A DNA stretch of 64,000 bases from Prosthecobacter sp. SYSU 5D2 (GTDB taxonomy: Bacteria; Verrucomicrobiota; Verrucomicrobiia; Verrucomicrobiales; Verrucomicrobiaceae), in assembly GCF_039655865.1 (NCBI RefSeq), contig NZ_JBBYXL010000005.1, forward strand, positions 248,001 through 312,000, in the 5' to 3' direction. How positions within the stretch are numbered: the first letter of the stretch is position 1; the number at the start of each line of letters is the position of its first letter. The notes under the pieces were generated by a model that had not been told where the DNA came from, searched no databases, and saw only the letters and a program-made list of their open reading frames with translations. Shown here piece after piece: positions 51,577-59,883 of this stretch. Position numbers and translations under genes: made by a program.

Positions 51577-52491
51577 ATGTCCTTACCCCAACCTATTCGC
51601 GGGATCATCCCGCCCCTGGTCACCCCTTTGTCTGGTCGCGACACCCTTGACGTTGCCGGTCTGGAGCGGCTCGTCGAGCACCTCATCACCGGGGGTGTGC
51701 ACGGGCTCTTCATCCTGGGCACCACCGGGGAGGCCCCCAGCCTGAGCTACCGCCTGCGGCGTGAGCTGATCGAGCGCACCTGCGAGCTGGTGAAGGATCG
51801 TGTGCCGGTGTTGGTGGGCATTACCGATACGGCTTTTGTGGAAAGCGTGAACCTGGCGCAATACTCCGCTGAACAAGGCGCCAGCGCAGTGGTGACGGCA
51901 CCGCCCTATTATTTCCCGGCGGCACCGCCTGAACTGCAACAGTACATTGAAGACCTCGTGGCGGAAATGCCTCTGCCGATGTTCCTTTATAACATGCCCG
52001 GGCTGACCAAGGTGAGCTTTGACATCGAGCTGGTCCGCCGGGCGCTGGACATGCCCGGCATCTGCGGGGTCAAGGACAGCTCCTGTGACATGATCTATTT
52101 TCACCGTCTGATGGAAGTCGCCCGTGAGCGCCCGGAATGGAGCGTCCTCGTCGGACCGGAGGAACTCACCGCCGAGGCCGTCCTTCTCGGCGGTCATGGC
52201 GGCATCAACGGCGGTGCCAACCTGCACCCGAGGCTGTATGTCAAAATGTATGAGGCCGCCGCCTCACAGGACCTGCCGCTGACACGCCAGCTCCACACGG
52301 ATGTGATGAAACTCGCCGGCAGCATTTACACCGTGGGCCGTCACAAGAGCGCCATCATCAAGGGCATCAAATGCGGCCTCTCCCTGCTGGGCATCTGCGA
52401 TGACCAGATGGCCGAGCCCTTCCAGCGCTTCAACCCGCCGGAGCGTGAGATCATCCGTGAAAGACTGCGCGCCCTGGCTCTGATTGATTGA
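51577..52491 (+). CDS. DapA/NanA-family aldolase (N-acetylneuraminate lyase-like)
   Basis: 304 residues from the ATG at 51577 (an earlier in-frame start at 51424 adds a non-homologous stretch). TIM barrel with G-T-T-G-E (residues 49-52 area), Tyr138 in L-Y-N-M-P-G, and the Schiff-base Lys166 in G-V-K-D-S-S. The G-V-K-D-S-S motif and neighbourhood of sialidase-like genes favour a sialic-acid or 2-keto-3-deoxy-sugar-acid lyase over lysine biosynthesis, but the two cannot be told apart by sequence alone. Heads an all-plus cluster after 142 nt of shared promoter; the sialidase-like gene follows 17 nt later. Confidence 0.85.
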   Translation: MSLPQPIRGIIPPLVTPLSGRDTLDVAGLERLVEHLITGGVHGLFILGTTGEAPSLSYRLRRELIERTCELVKDRVPVLVGITDTAFVESVNLAQYSAEQGASAVVTAPPYYFPAAPPELQQYIEDLVAEMPLPMFLYNMPGLTKVSFDIELVRRALDMPGICGVKDSSCDMIYFHRLMEVARERPEWSVLVGPEELTAEAVLLGGHGGINGGANLHPRLYVKMYEAAASQDLPLTRQLHTDVMKLAGSIYTVGRHKSAIIKGIKCGLSLLGICDDQMAEPFQRFNPPEREIIRERLRALALID

Positions 52492-52508
52492 TCCCCCCCT
52501 AACCAACC

Positions 52509-53621
52509 ATGACTCTCAAATCCCTCCTCTATCTTCCGTGTGTTCTGTGTTTTCCGTGGTTGTCCTCTGCGGCGGATCCTGCACTTTTAAAGTCCGAGTT
52601 CATCTATGACACCGGGCCTTATCCGCAGATCCATGCGACAACGATTGTGGAAACTCCCACCGGCCTCGTTTCAGCCTGGTTCGGTGGCACCCGTGAAAAG
52701 GACCCGGATGTAGGCATTTGGGTGTCCCGCCAGGTGGATGGCAAGTGGACGACAAGCGTGGAAGTGGCCAACGGTGTACAGCACATGCTCACGGACGGCA
52801 CGGTGGTCCGCCACCCCACGTGGAACCCGGTGCTGTTTCAGCCGAAGGACGGTCCGTTGATGCTCTTTTACAAAGCAGGCCCGACGCCTCAAACCTGGTG
52901 GGGGATGCTGACCACCTCCACCGATGGCGGCCAGACCTGGGAGCAGCCCCGCCGCCTGCCGGAGGGCATCCTCGGTCCGGTCAAAAACAAACCCGTTCAA
53001 CTTCCAGATGGCAGCATCCTGTGCCCCACCAGCGAGGAGTCTCCCGAAAAAGATCCGGTGGCGAAGCAGGATGTCTGGACCGCCCACTTCGAGCTTACCC
53101 GCGACCTTGGCAAGACCTGGGAGCGGACCAAGCCATTGCATGACGGCATCCAGATCCAGGCCATCCAGCCGAGCATCCTCTTCCTGGGCGGCGACAAGCT
53201 GCTGGCCCTGGGCCGGTCACGTCAGGACAAGGTCTTCGAAATCCGCAGTGAGGACGGCGGCAAGACTTGGGGCGAGATGAAGCTGGGTACCCTGCCTAAC
53301 AACAACTCTGGCACGGATGCGGTGACGCTGAAGGACGGCACACACCTCATCATTTACAACCACATCGGCGGCACCCCCGGCAAGTGGGGTGGCAAGCGCA
53401 CCCCGCTGAACATTGCCGCCTCCAAAGACGGCCGCACCTGGCAGGCCGCCCTTGTACTGGAAACCGACCCTGGCGAATACAGCTACCCCTCCATCATTCA
53501 GACCAGCGACGGCCTTGTGCACGTCACCTATACCTGGAAACGTCAGAAGGTGAAACACGCGGTCATTGACCCTTCCAAGCTGACCCTCCGCGATTTCGTG
53601 GACGGCCAGTGGCCTGAATAA
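52509..53621 (+). CDS. Secreted sialidase-like (BNR) protein, copy 1
   Basis: 370 residues with a signal peptide (S-L-L-Y-L-P-C-V-L-C-F-P-W-L-S-S-A-A). A six-bladed propeller is indicated by Asp-box motifs S-T-D-G-G-Q-T-W, T-R-D-L-G-K-T-W, S-E-D-G-G-K-T-W and S-K-D-G-R-T-W. The conserved A-W-F-G-G-T-R-E-x-D-P-D-V-G-I-W and P-N-N-N-S-G-T-D-A-V-T-L segments define a sialidase-like subfamily. No R-I-P motif typical of true exosialidases is seen, so the substrate is uncertain. Follows the lyase gene closely. The paralogue at 54428 is clearly similar throughout. Confidence 0.85.
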   Translation: MTLKSLLYLPCVLCFPWLSSAADPALLKSEFIYDTGPYPQIHATTIVETPTGLVSAWFGGTREKDPDVGIWVSRQVDGKWTTSVEVANGVQHMLTDGTVVRHPTWNPVLFQPKDGPLMLFYKAGPTPQTWWGMLTTSTDGGQTWEQPRRLPEGILGPVKNKPVQLPDGSILCPTSEESPEKDPVAKQDVWTAHFELTRDLGKTWERTKPLHDGIQIQAIQPSILFLGGDKLLALGRSRQDKVFEIRSEDGGKTWGEMKLGTLPNNNSGTDAVTLKDGTHLIIYNHIGGTPGKWGGKRTPLNIAASKDGRTWQAALVLETDPGEYSYPSIIQTSDGLVHVTYTWKRQKVKHAVIDPSKLTLRDFVDGQWPE

Positions 53622-53677
53622 AGCAAAGCGCATCATCATTTGTCAGGCGCTCTGCGAACCACCAACCAGAACACGCC

Positions 53678-54406
53678 ATGAAATTCACCGCCCTTGTTGC
53701 GGCCATTCTCGGGATGGTCACTCTTCCTCATGCCCACGCTGTGGTGCTCATCGGCTGGGATCCCCAGGGGATGTCCGCAGCCAATGGCGGCTGGCCGGAC
53801 GGCTGGTCCAGCTCCAGCCAAGGGGGCACCGTGACCGTGGACAGCGGCATCCAGATTGTCGAGGGGCTGAACCGCGGGGCCGGCACCACCGCTGGCACCC
53901 TCAACAATGGATGGGGGGCGACAGGAATTAACCAGACCACTCAAGCCGCGGCGATCTCCGATAACGACTACCTCTTTTTCTCGCTGGCCCCGCAGGAGGG
54001 AAATCTGATGTCCCTGAGCGCTCTGGACTACAATGTCCGACTGGTGTCAACCCCATGGAACAGCGGGGATACCCGGTATCTCTGGCAGTACAAAGTGGGA
54101 GACGGTAGCTTTGTGGACATTGGCGAGCCGCTGGCTCTTGTGGGTGAATACAACACCAACGGAGTCGCCCAGCCAACGTTGAATCTCAGTGGCATTGCGG
54201 CTTTGCAAAACGTCACCGAAGAAGTGGAATTCAGGATGTATGCCTGGAACTCAGGCGGACAGTTTGTCTTTGGCCGCCTGCCAGGCAATGACCTCGCCTT
54301 AAGCGGCTCCGTGTCCGCAGTGCCGGAACCTTCACGGATGCTGTTTTTGATTTTGGGGGTGATGTCCTGGATGTTCCGCCGTTACAGAACCCCAATTCCC
54401 GGCTGA
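53678..54406 (+). CDS. PEP-CTERM sorting-signal protein
   Basis: 242 residues. Signal peptide at the start (K-F-T-A-L-V-A-A-I-L-G-M-V-T-L-P-H-A-H-A), a beta-rich extracytoplasmic domain with W-D-P-Q-G and D-Y-N-V-R motifs, then V-P-E-P-S, a hydrophobic helix M-L-F-L-I-L-G-V-M-S-W-M-F, and a basic tail R-R-Y-R: the tripartite PEP-CTERM signal recognised by exosortase. No exosortase gene is in this window. Inserted between two sialidase-like paralogues; the fitting of an exosortase-anchored protein to a glycan cluster is unusual. Confidence 0.9.
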   Translation: MKFTALVAAILGMVTLPHAHAVVLIGWDPQGMSAANGGWPDGWSSSSQGGTVTVDSGIQIVEGLNRGAGTTAGTLNNGWGATGINQTTQAAAISDNDYLFFSLAPQEGNLMSLSALDYNVRLVSTPWNSGDTRYLWQYKVGDGSFVDIGEPLALVGEYNTNGVAQPTLNLSGIAALQNVTEEVEFRMYAWNSGGQFVFGRLPGNDLALSGSVSAVPEPSRMLFLILGVMSWMFRRYRTPIPG

Positions 54407-54427
54407 TTCAGCCTCCTGTTACCCCCC

Positions 54428-55510
54428 ATGAAGAATCTTTTAACCATCCTGCTGACATCCCTCACGGCCATCTCCTTTGCTGAGCAACCCGGCGTCATCA
54501 AAAGCGAGTTCATCTTTGATCCCGCACCCCATCCCCAGTGCCACTCGTCCACCCTTGTGGAAACGCCTGCGGGGCTGGTGGCAGCGTGGTTCGGCGGCAC
54601 CCGCGAGGGCAATCCGGATGTCGGCATCTGGCTGTCGCGTCATCAGGATGGCGTATGGACACCGCCGGTGGAAGTGGCCAACGGGGCGGAGACCGAAGAC
54701 CCGCGCGTGAACTGCCTGAACCCCGTCCTGTTCCAGGTGCCGAAGGGGCCGCTGCTGCTGTTTTATAAAACGGGCAAGTGGTGGGCGTATAAAAAAGAAT
54801 CCAAGGACAACGGGGCCACCTGGTCCAAACCGGAACGGCTTTACAACGGCCTCTTTGGTCCCGTGAAAAACAAACCCGTGCTGCTGGCGGACGGTTCCAT
54901 CCTCAGCCCCACCAGCGTGGAAATCCCCTCCCCCCAAGGGCGCAGCTGGCGGGTGCATTTTGAGCGTAGCACCAATGGCGGCAAGTCCTGGGAATACATC
55001 GGCCCGGTCAATGACGGGCACGAGATCCAGGCCATCCAGCCGAGCATCCTGTTCCACCCCGGCAACCGCCTGCAGGCCCTGGGGCGCACGCAGCAGGGAA
55101 AGCTTTTTGAAATCTGGTCTGAAGACGGCGGCATGAGCTGGGGGAAGATGTCGCTCATGGACCTGCCTAACAATAACAGTGGCACGGATGCCGTGACGCT
55201 GAAGGATGGACGCCATCTGCTGATCTACAATCACACCGGCAACCGCACCGACATTGACCGCCCCAGCGGCTTCCGTTCACCCTTGAACCTGGCCGTTTCC
55301 AAAGATGGCAAAAAATGGGAAGCCGCGCTTGTGCTGGAGACGGAGCCCAAAAAGGAGTTCAGCTACCCGGCCATCATTCAGACCGGTGATGGCCTGGTCC
55401 ACATCACCTACACGTGGAAAAGGGAATTCATCAAACACGTGGTGGTGGATCCCGCCAAGCTGGAGACGCAGCCCATGGTGGATGGCCAGTGGCCGGACTC
55501 CGTCAAATGA
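54428..55510 (+). CDS. Secreted sialidase-like (BNR) protein, copy 2
   Basis: 360 residues with a signal peptide (L-L-T-I-L-L-T-S-L-T-A-I-S-F-A). Shares A-W-F-G-G-T-R-E-G-N-P-D-V-G-I-W and P-N-N-N-S-G-T-D-A-V-T-L with copy 1, the E-x-F-I-x-D start, and T-W-K-R at the end; estimated well over half identical by eye. Asp boxes are less regular (S-T-N-G-G-K-S-W, S-E-D-G-G-M-S-W). A tandem duplicate around the PEP-CTERM gene, perhaps with split substrate preference. Followed by two sulfatases in the same direction. Confidence 0.85.
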   Translation: MKNLLTILLTSLTAISFAEQPGVIKSEFIFDPAPHPQCHSSTLVETPAGLVAAWFGGTREGNPDVGIWLSRHQDGVWTPPVEVANGAETEDPRVNCLNPVLFQVPKGPLLLFYKTGKWWAYKKESKDNGATWSKPERLYNGLFGPVKNKPVLLADGSILSPTSVEIPSPQGRSWRVHFERSTNGGKSWEYIGPVNDGHEIQAIQPSILFHPGNRLQALGRTQQGKLFEIWSEDGGMSWGKMSLMDLPNNNSGTDAVTLKDGRHLLIYNHTGNRTDIDRPSGFRSPLNLAVSKDGKKWEAALVLETEPKKEFSYPAIIQTGDGLVHITYTWKREFIKHVVVDPAKLETQPMVDGQWPDSVK

Positions 55511-55530
55511 CAGCCTCTTGTTAAGTGATC

Positions 55531-56895
55531 ATGCACCGTCTGTTCCTGCTGGGCCTCGCTCTGGCCCTCACAAGTCCTCTTGTCGCCGCGCCTAACATCC
55601 TGTTCATCCTGGCCGATGATCTGGGTTATGGAGACCTGGGCAGCTATGGCCAAAAGCAGATTCTTACCCCGCACCTGGACCGCCTGGCAGCCCAGGGCAC
55701 ACGCTTTACTCAAGTCTATGCGGGCTCCTCCGTCTGTGCTCCATCGCGCTGCTGCCTGATGACCGGAATGCACAATGGCAATGCCCGGATCCGCGACAAC
55801 ATCCCGCACGGAGTCACCCTGCAGGATGAAGATGTGACGATCGGCAAAGTGCTCAAAACGGCAGACTATCGCACCGGAGCCATTGGCAAATGGAGCCTGG
55901 GCGTGCATCCGTCTCCCGGCCAGCCTGACAATCAGGGTTTCGATTTTTTCTACGGTCATCAGGACCAGGACCAGGCGCATTTTTATTATCCGGACCACCT
56001 TTGGGAAAACAACCGGGTGGTGCTGCTGCCGGGGAATCGTGGCGAGCGCAAACAGCAGTACACACAGGACCTGTTCACAGAACGCGCCCTCCATTTTATC
56101 AGCGAGCCTTCTGACCGGCCCTTCTTTCTTTATCTGGCGTACACACTGCCGCACTGGTCCGACTATCCTTTGAAATCCGACGAATCGCAGATCGTCCCGA
56201 GTGATGCGCCTTACACCGGCCGCGACTGGCCGCAGGTGGAGAAAAACTATGCGGCCATGGTTTCCATGCTGGACCGGGATGTGGGGCGGCTCATGGACGC
56301 TCTGGAGGAAAAAGGCCTCACAAAGGACACGCTGATCTTCTTTACCAGCGACAACGGACCTTCCGCAGAAGCCAAACACAAGCCCGCCTTTTTTAACAGT
56401 GCCGCTGAGTTCCGCGGCACGAAACGCGACCTCTATGAAGGCGGCATCCGCGTGCCGATGATTGTGAGCTGGCCTGGACAGGTGCCTGCCGGGAAGGTCA
56501 GCGATGAAATCTGGACGCAGTGGGACCTGCTGCCCACCCTGGCCGAAGTGGCGGGAGCGAAGGTCACCCACCGCATAGACGGGCACTCCATTCTCCCCGC
56601 CCTGAAAGGCGACCAGGCCCCGCAGCATGAATATCTCTACTGGGACTACGGTCACACACGCGGCCTGTTTAAACAAGCGGTCAGGCAGGGGAACTGGAAG
56701 GCAGTGCGCAACGGCACAGACCAGCCGGTGGAGCTGTATGAGGTGGCCTATGACCGGCAGGAGACCCAGGATGTGGCGGCCGCTCATCCGGAGGTGGTGG
56801 CACGTCTCACAGCCCTGATGGACAGCGCCTCCACCCCGCATCCCGACTACCCCATCGCCCCGCCGAAAGCCCCGGCCAAAAAGAAAGCGCCCTAA
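55531..56895 (+). CDS. Secreted type I sulfatase (arylsulfatase A-like), copy 1
   Basis: 454 residues from the ATG at 55531 (a GTG two codons earlier is in frame). Short signal peptide. N-I-L-F-I-L-A-D-D-L-G-Y-G-D supplies metal-binding Asp residues, and C-A-P-S-R-C-C-L-M-T-G has the formylglycine Cys at residue 69. Later F-T-S-D-N-G-P, K-R-D-L-Y-E-G-G-I-R-V-P and a lysine/proline-rich tail. Hydrolyses a sulfate ester outside the cytoplasm or at the surface; exact substrate unknown. 14-20 nt after copy 2 of the sialidase-like protein. Confidence 0.93.
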   Translation: MHRLFLLGLALALTSPLVAAPNILFILADDLGYGDLGSYGQKQILTPHLDRLAAQGTRFTQVYAGSSVCAPSRCCLMTGMHNGNARIRDNIPHGVTLQDEDVTIGKVLKTADYRTGAIGKWSLGVHPSPGQPDNQGFDFFYGHQDQDQAHFYYPDHLWENNRVVLLPGNRGERKQQYTQDLFTERALHFISEPSDRPFFLYLAYTLPHWSDYPLKSDESQIVPSDAPYTGRDWPQVEKNYAAMVSMLDRDVGRLMDALEEKGLTKDTLIFFTSDNGPSAEAKHKPAFFNSAAEFRGTKRDLYEGGIRVPMIVSWPGQVPAGKVSDEIWTQWDLLPTLAEVAGAKVTHRIDGHSILPALKGDQAPQHEYLYWDYGHTRGLFKQAVRQGNWKAVRNGTDQPVELYEVAYDRQETQDVAAAHPEVVARLTALMDSASTPHPDYPIAPPKAPAKKKAP

Positions 56896-56926
56896 CCTGG
56901 CGGCATCGCTTTTATACGGATCAATC

Positions 56927-58318
56927 ATGTCACGTCTGCTTCTCCTTCTTACCCTGCTTCTGTCCCCTGCCCTGGCGACAGACCGGCCTAACATTGTCCT
57001 CATTGTCGCAGATGATCTGGGCTACGGCGACCTGGGCTGTTATGGCGGCCAGGCCCGCACGCCGCACCTGGACCGCCTGGCGGCAGAGGGAATCCGCTTC
57101 ACCGACTTCCATAGCAATGGCTCCGTCTGTTCGCCCACGCGTGCCTCGCTGATGACCGGGCGTTATCCGCACCGTCTGGGCATTGAAGATGCGCTGCCCA
57201 CGGACTGGGAGGACAATGGCATCGGGCATCCGCGCAACAGCCAGGAAATCACCCTGGCCAGCCGCCTGCGCCAGGCGGGCTATGCCACCGGCATCTTTGG
57301 CAAATGGCACCTGGGCAAACACGCGGACAGCAATCCCACGCGCCATGGCTTTGACGAATTTCGCGGTCTCACCTGCGGCTGTGGCGACTACTTTTCCAAA
57401 CTGGACCGGACAGGCATTGAGGACTGGTGGCACAATGACCAGCGCATCGAAGAAGAAGGTTATGTGACCACGGTGCTCACGGATCATGCCACGCAGTTCA
57501 TCACCCGCCATCGTGAGCAGCCGTTCTTTCTGTACCTGCCGCATCTGGCCATTCATTTTCCCTGGCAGGGGCCGGAGGATGCAGACAGAGATGTGCGTCA
57601 AAAGGGGGGCGCGTTTACAGACAGCCGTCCTGGGCAGCAGAGCAAGCTTGGGCCGCATTCTCCGGAGGAAGTGCCCAACGTGGTCATCCGGATGATCGAG
57701 GAACTGGACACAAGTGTCGGCCGGGTGATGTCCACTTTGAAAGAGCAGGGACTGGATGAGAAGACACTCGTCTTCTTCACCTCCGACAACGGTGGCTATC
57801 TGAACTATGGCCAGGCTTATACGAAGGGGATCTCCAGCAATGGTGCCCTGCGCGGCCAGAAGGGGGACGTTTACGAAGGTGGTCACCGTGTCGCCGCCAT
57901 CGCCCGCTGGCCGGGCCGGATCACCGGAAAGCGCGTGACCTCCGCCACGGCCATGAGCATGGATTTGATGCCCACCTTTCTTGAGCTGGCCGACATTCCC
58001 AAGCCAGAGGCGAAGGGTCCAAACGCCCTGGACGGCACAAGCCTCCTGCCGCTGCTTTTCAAAGACGAATCACTGCCTGAGCGCAGCCTTTTCTGGCGCA
58101 ATGGTTTAAAAAGATACCGGGCCGTGCGGCGCGGCCCCTGGAAGCTGGTGCTGCCTGCCGGAAAAAAACCGGCGGAGCTCTACCATCTGGAAAAGGACCT
58201 GGGTGAAAGCGAAAACCTCGCCCTGACACACCCTGAGCAGGTGGCCAGGCTTCGAGGGGAACTGGAGACGTGGGAGCAGGCCATTCCGGCGTTTCAACCA
58301 GTCCATCGGCCAAAATGA
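56927..58318 (+). CDS. Secreted type I sulfatase, copy 2
   Basis: 463 residues with a short hydrophobic signal peptide (L-L-L-L-L-T-L-L-L-S-P-A-L-A). D-R-P-N-I-V-L-I-V-A-D-D-L-G-Y-G-D-L-G, and the signature C-S-P-T-R-A-S-L-M-T-G-R-Y with Cys68 (Thr replaces the more common Ser, an accepted variant). F-F-T-S-D-N-G-G and G-D-V-Y-E-G-G-H-R-V complete the site. 31 nt after copy 1, same transcript. The two sulfatases are distinct in the Cys motif and insertions, so they are not a very recent duplicate. Confidence 0.93.
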   Translation: MSRLLLLLTLLLSPALATDRPNIVLIVADDLGYGDLGCYGGQARTPHLDRLAAEGIRFTDFHSNGSVCSPTRASLMTGRYPHRLGIEDALPTDWEDNGIGHPRNSQEITLASRLRQAGYATGIFGKWHLGKHADSNPTRHGFDEFRGLTCGCGDYFSKLDRTGIEDWWHNDQRIEEEGYVTTVLTDHATQFITRHREQPFFLYLPHLAIHFPWQGPEDADRDVRQKGGAFTDSRPGQQSKLGPHSPEEVPNVVIRMIEELDTSVGRVMSTLKEQGLDEKTLVFFTSDNGGYLNYGQAYTKGISSNGALRGQKGDVYEGGHRVAAIARWPGRITGKRVTSATAMSMDLMPTFLELADIPKPEAKGPNALDGTSLLPLLFKDESLPERSLFWRNGLKRYRAVRRGPWKLVLPAGKKPAELYHLEKDLGESENLALTHPEQVARLRGELETWEQAIPAFQPVHRPK

Positions 58319-58365
58319 CAAACTTTTTCCGGTAAACCCGGCCGGCGATGGACATACAATGGTGA

Positions 58366-58917
58366 ATGCCACCTGACTGCCCTTCTGATTCCCCGCATGA
58401 GCGCCATGCGGAATTTGTGGTTGTTCTCACGGCCTCGCATGGAAAACTGATGGGGTATTTGATGGCTCTTCTTGGCAGGCGGCAGGATGCGGAGGATGTG
58501 CTGCAGCGTGCCAGCGTGCTGATGTGGCAGAAGTTCGCCGACTTTGAGGCAGGCACTGATTTTATGGCCTGGGCCTGCACCATTTGCTTTTACGAGGCCA
58601 AGAATTTCATCCGTCTCGCCTCCCGTTCACCGCTTTATTTTGATGATGATCTTCTGGCCACCCTGGGCAGTGAGAGGCTGGAGGACCTGCCTGCCCGTGA
58701 GCTGCGCATCCGTGCGCTGGAAACCTGCTTTGAAAAGCTGGGCCAGGACGAGCAGCGGCTGGTGCGGGCGGCTTATCTGGACGGCACGAAGCAAGGCATC
58801 GCCGCCCTGGCCGCAGGCATGAACCGCGCACCGCAGACACTGTATAACAAACTTAACCATCTCCGCCGTGCGCTCGCCGAGTGCGTGCAGCGCCAGCTTC
58901 AGGAGGAACCCGCATGA
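58366..58917 (+). CDS. ECF sigma factor of the Planctomycetes/Verrucomicrobia type
   Basis: 183 residues. Region 2 is visible as L-M-A-L-L-G-R-R-Q-D-A-E-D-V-L-Q and F-M-A-W-A-C-T-I-C-F-Y-E-A-K-N-F-I-R; region 4 as A-A-L-A-A-G-M-N-R-A-P-Q-T-L-Y-N-K-L-N-H-L-R-R-A-L, a helix-turn-helix. Matches the short-sigma gvs1 pattern. It overlaps the membrane partner gene by 4 nt (ATGA), the usual sigma plus regulator pair; an AGGAGG site precedes the partner. Likely drives its own cluster, perhaps the genes that follow. Confidence 0.9.
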   Translation: MPPDCPSDSPHERHAEFVVVLTASHGKLMGYLMALLGRRQDAEDVLQRASVLMWQKFADFEAGTDFMAWACTICFYEAKNFIRLASRSPLYFDDDLLATLGSERLEDLPARELRIRALETCFEKLGQDEQRLVRAAYLDGTKQGIAALAAGMNRAPQTLYNKLNHLRRALAECVQRQLQEEPA

Positions 58918-59870
58918 ACTCTGATCCCAAACGGCTGCACCAGCTTTTTTGTGCTTGCACGGATGACCGGCTAACCCCGGAAGAAAAGACTGAATTGCAG
59001 TACTGTCTCCGCCAGGATCCTGACGCACGCCGGCTGTGGTTCGCCCATGTGGATCTGGAGGATGGTCTGCATGACCTTGTGCAGAGCCGTCCAGCTTCAC
59101 CTTTGTCCAAAGCGGAAGCCAGAACGCGAAAGGCCGGTCTGCGCCCGCTGCTCGCAGCTGCAGCGGGACTGGTCGTCGGCCTCTTCAGTGCCTCCATGGT
59201 GTTTGGATTTGGACTTACCGTCCGGGTGCAGACAACGGCACTGTTTCATGACAGCTTTGAAGCCGGAACAAATCCGGCAGCGAAAGGCAAACCCGTTTCT
59301 CCTGATGAGTGGAGCGGGGATTACACGGAAGTCGTCGGTTCCCAAGGCAGCGTGCAGCCCGCAGAGGGAAACAAGATGCTGCGTTTTCTCCGGGGCGATG
59401 ATGCCCTGGAACATCTGCCGGGCAGCCGCAGCAGCGACCTCTTCCGGCTGCTCGATGTCCGGCATTACAAGCAGGACCTGGCCGATGGCGGCGGTGTGGT
59501 GCGGCTTTCGGCTTTGTTCAATGCTTCCGCCGAGGGGGTGATGGATCCCATCAGTTGCACGCTGATGCTTTATGCGCTGGATGCAAAGCTGGTGGAGGGA
59601 CGCAAGCCCGGCACACCGATGCCGAATCTCCGCCAACACATGCTCGCCTTCTCCCAAACCACCCGCGTGAAACTGGATGCTGATGCCACCTCCTGGCAGG
59701 CGGCCAGCAATGAACTCCGCCTGCCGCCGGAGACGGATTATCTGATGATTCAAATCGGAGTGAACAAAGACAGCACCGAGCCCGGCCAACGACTGGATTC
59801 CTTTGCCCATCATTATGCCGACCAGGTGCGCGTGACCCTAGCAAGGTTACCTGAAGTGCCCCTGCCATGA
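58914..59870 (+). CDS. Membrane partner of the ECF sigma factor (FecR/anti-sigma-like) with lectin-like domain
   Basis: 318 residues from the ATG at 58914. N-terminal cytoplasmic part (L-H-Q-L-F-C-A-C-T-D-D-R-L-T-P-E-E-K) resembles the region shared by FecR-type proteins of Planctomycetes. A single TM helix follows (A-A-A-A-G-L-V-V-G-L-F-S-A-S-M-V-F-G-F). The C-terminal ~190 residues are a jelly-roll-type extracytoplasmic domain beginning F-H-D-S-F-E-A-G, which may sense a carbohydrate. By position it transmits a surface signal to the sigma factor; direct evidence is not available. Confidence 0.8.
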   Translation: MNSDPKRLHQLFCACTDDRLTPEEKTELQYCLRQDPDARRLWFAHVDLEDGLHDLVQSRPASPLSKAEARTRKAGLRPLLAAAAGLVVGLFSASMVFGFGLTVRVQTTALFHDSFEAGTNPAAKGKPVSPDEWSGDYTEVVGSQGSVQPAEGNKMLRFLRGDDALEHLPGSRSSDLFRLLDVRHYKQDLADGGGVVRLSALFNASAEGVMDPISCTLMLYALDAKLVEGRKPGTPMPNLRQHMLAFSQTTRVKLDADATSWQAASNELRLPPETDYLMIQIGVNKDSTEPGQRLDSFAHHYADQVRVTLARLPEVPLP

Positions 59871-59883
59871 CTACCTTTGCATC

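Noticed and set aside
55408..57003. Minus-strand frame of 531 codons across the first sulfatase
   Set aside because: It crosses two real genes on the plus strand and shows only Arg/Gly/His-rich shadow sequence.
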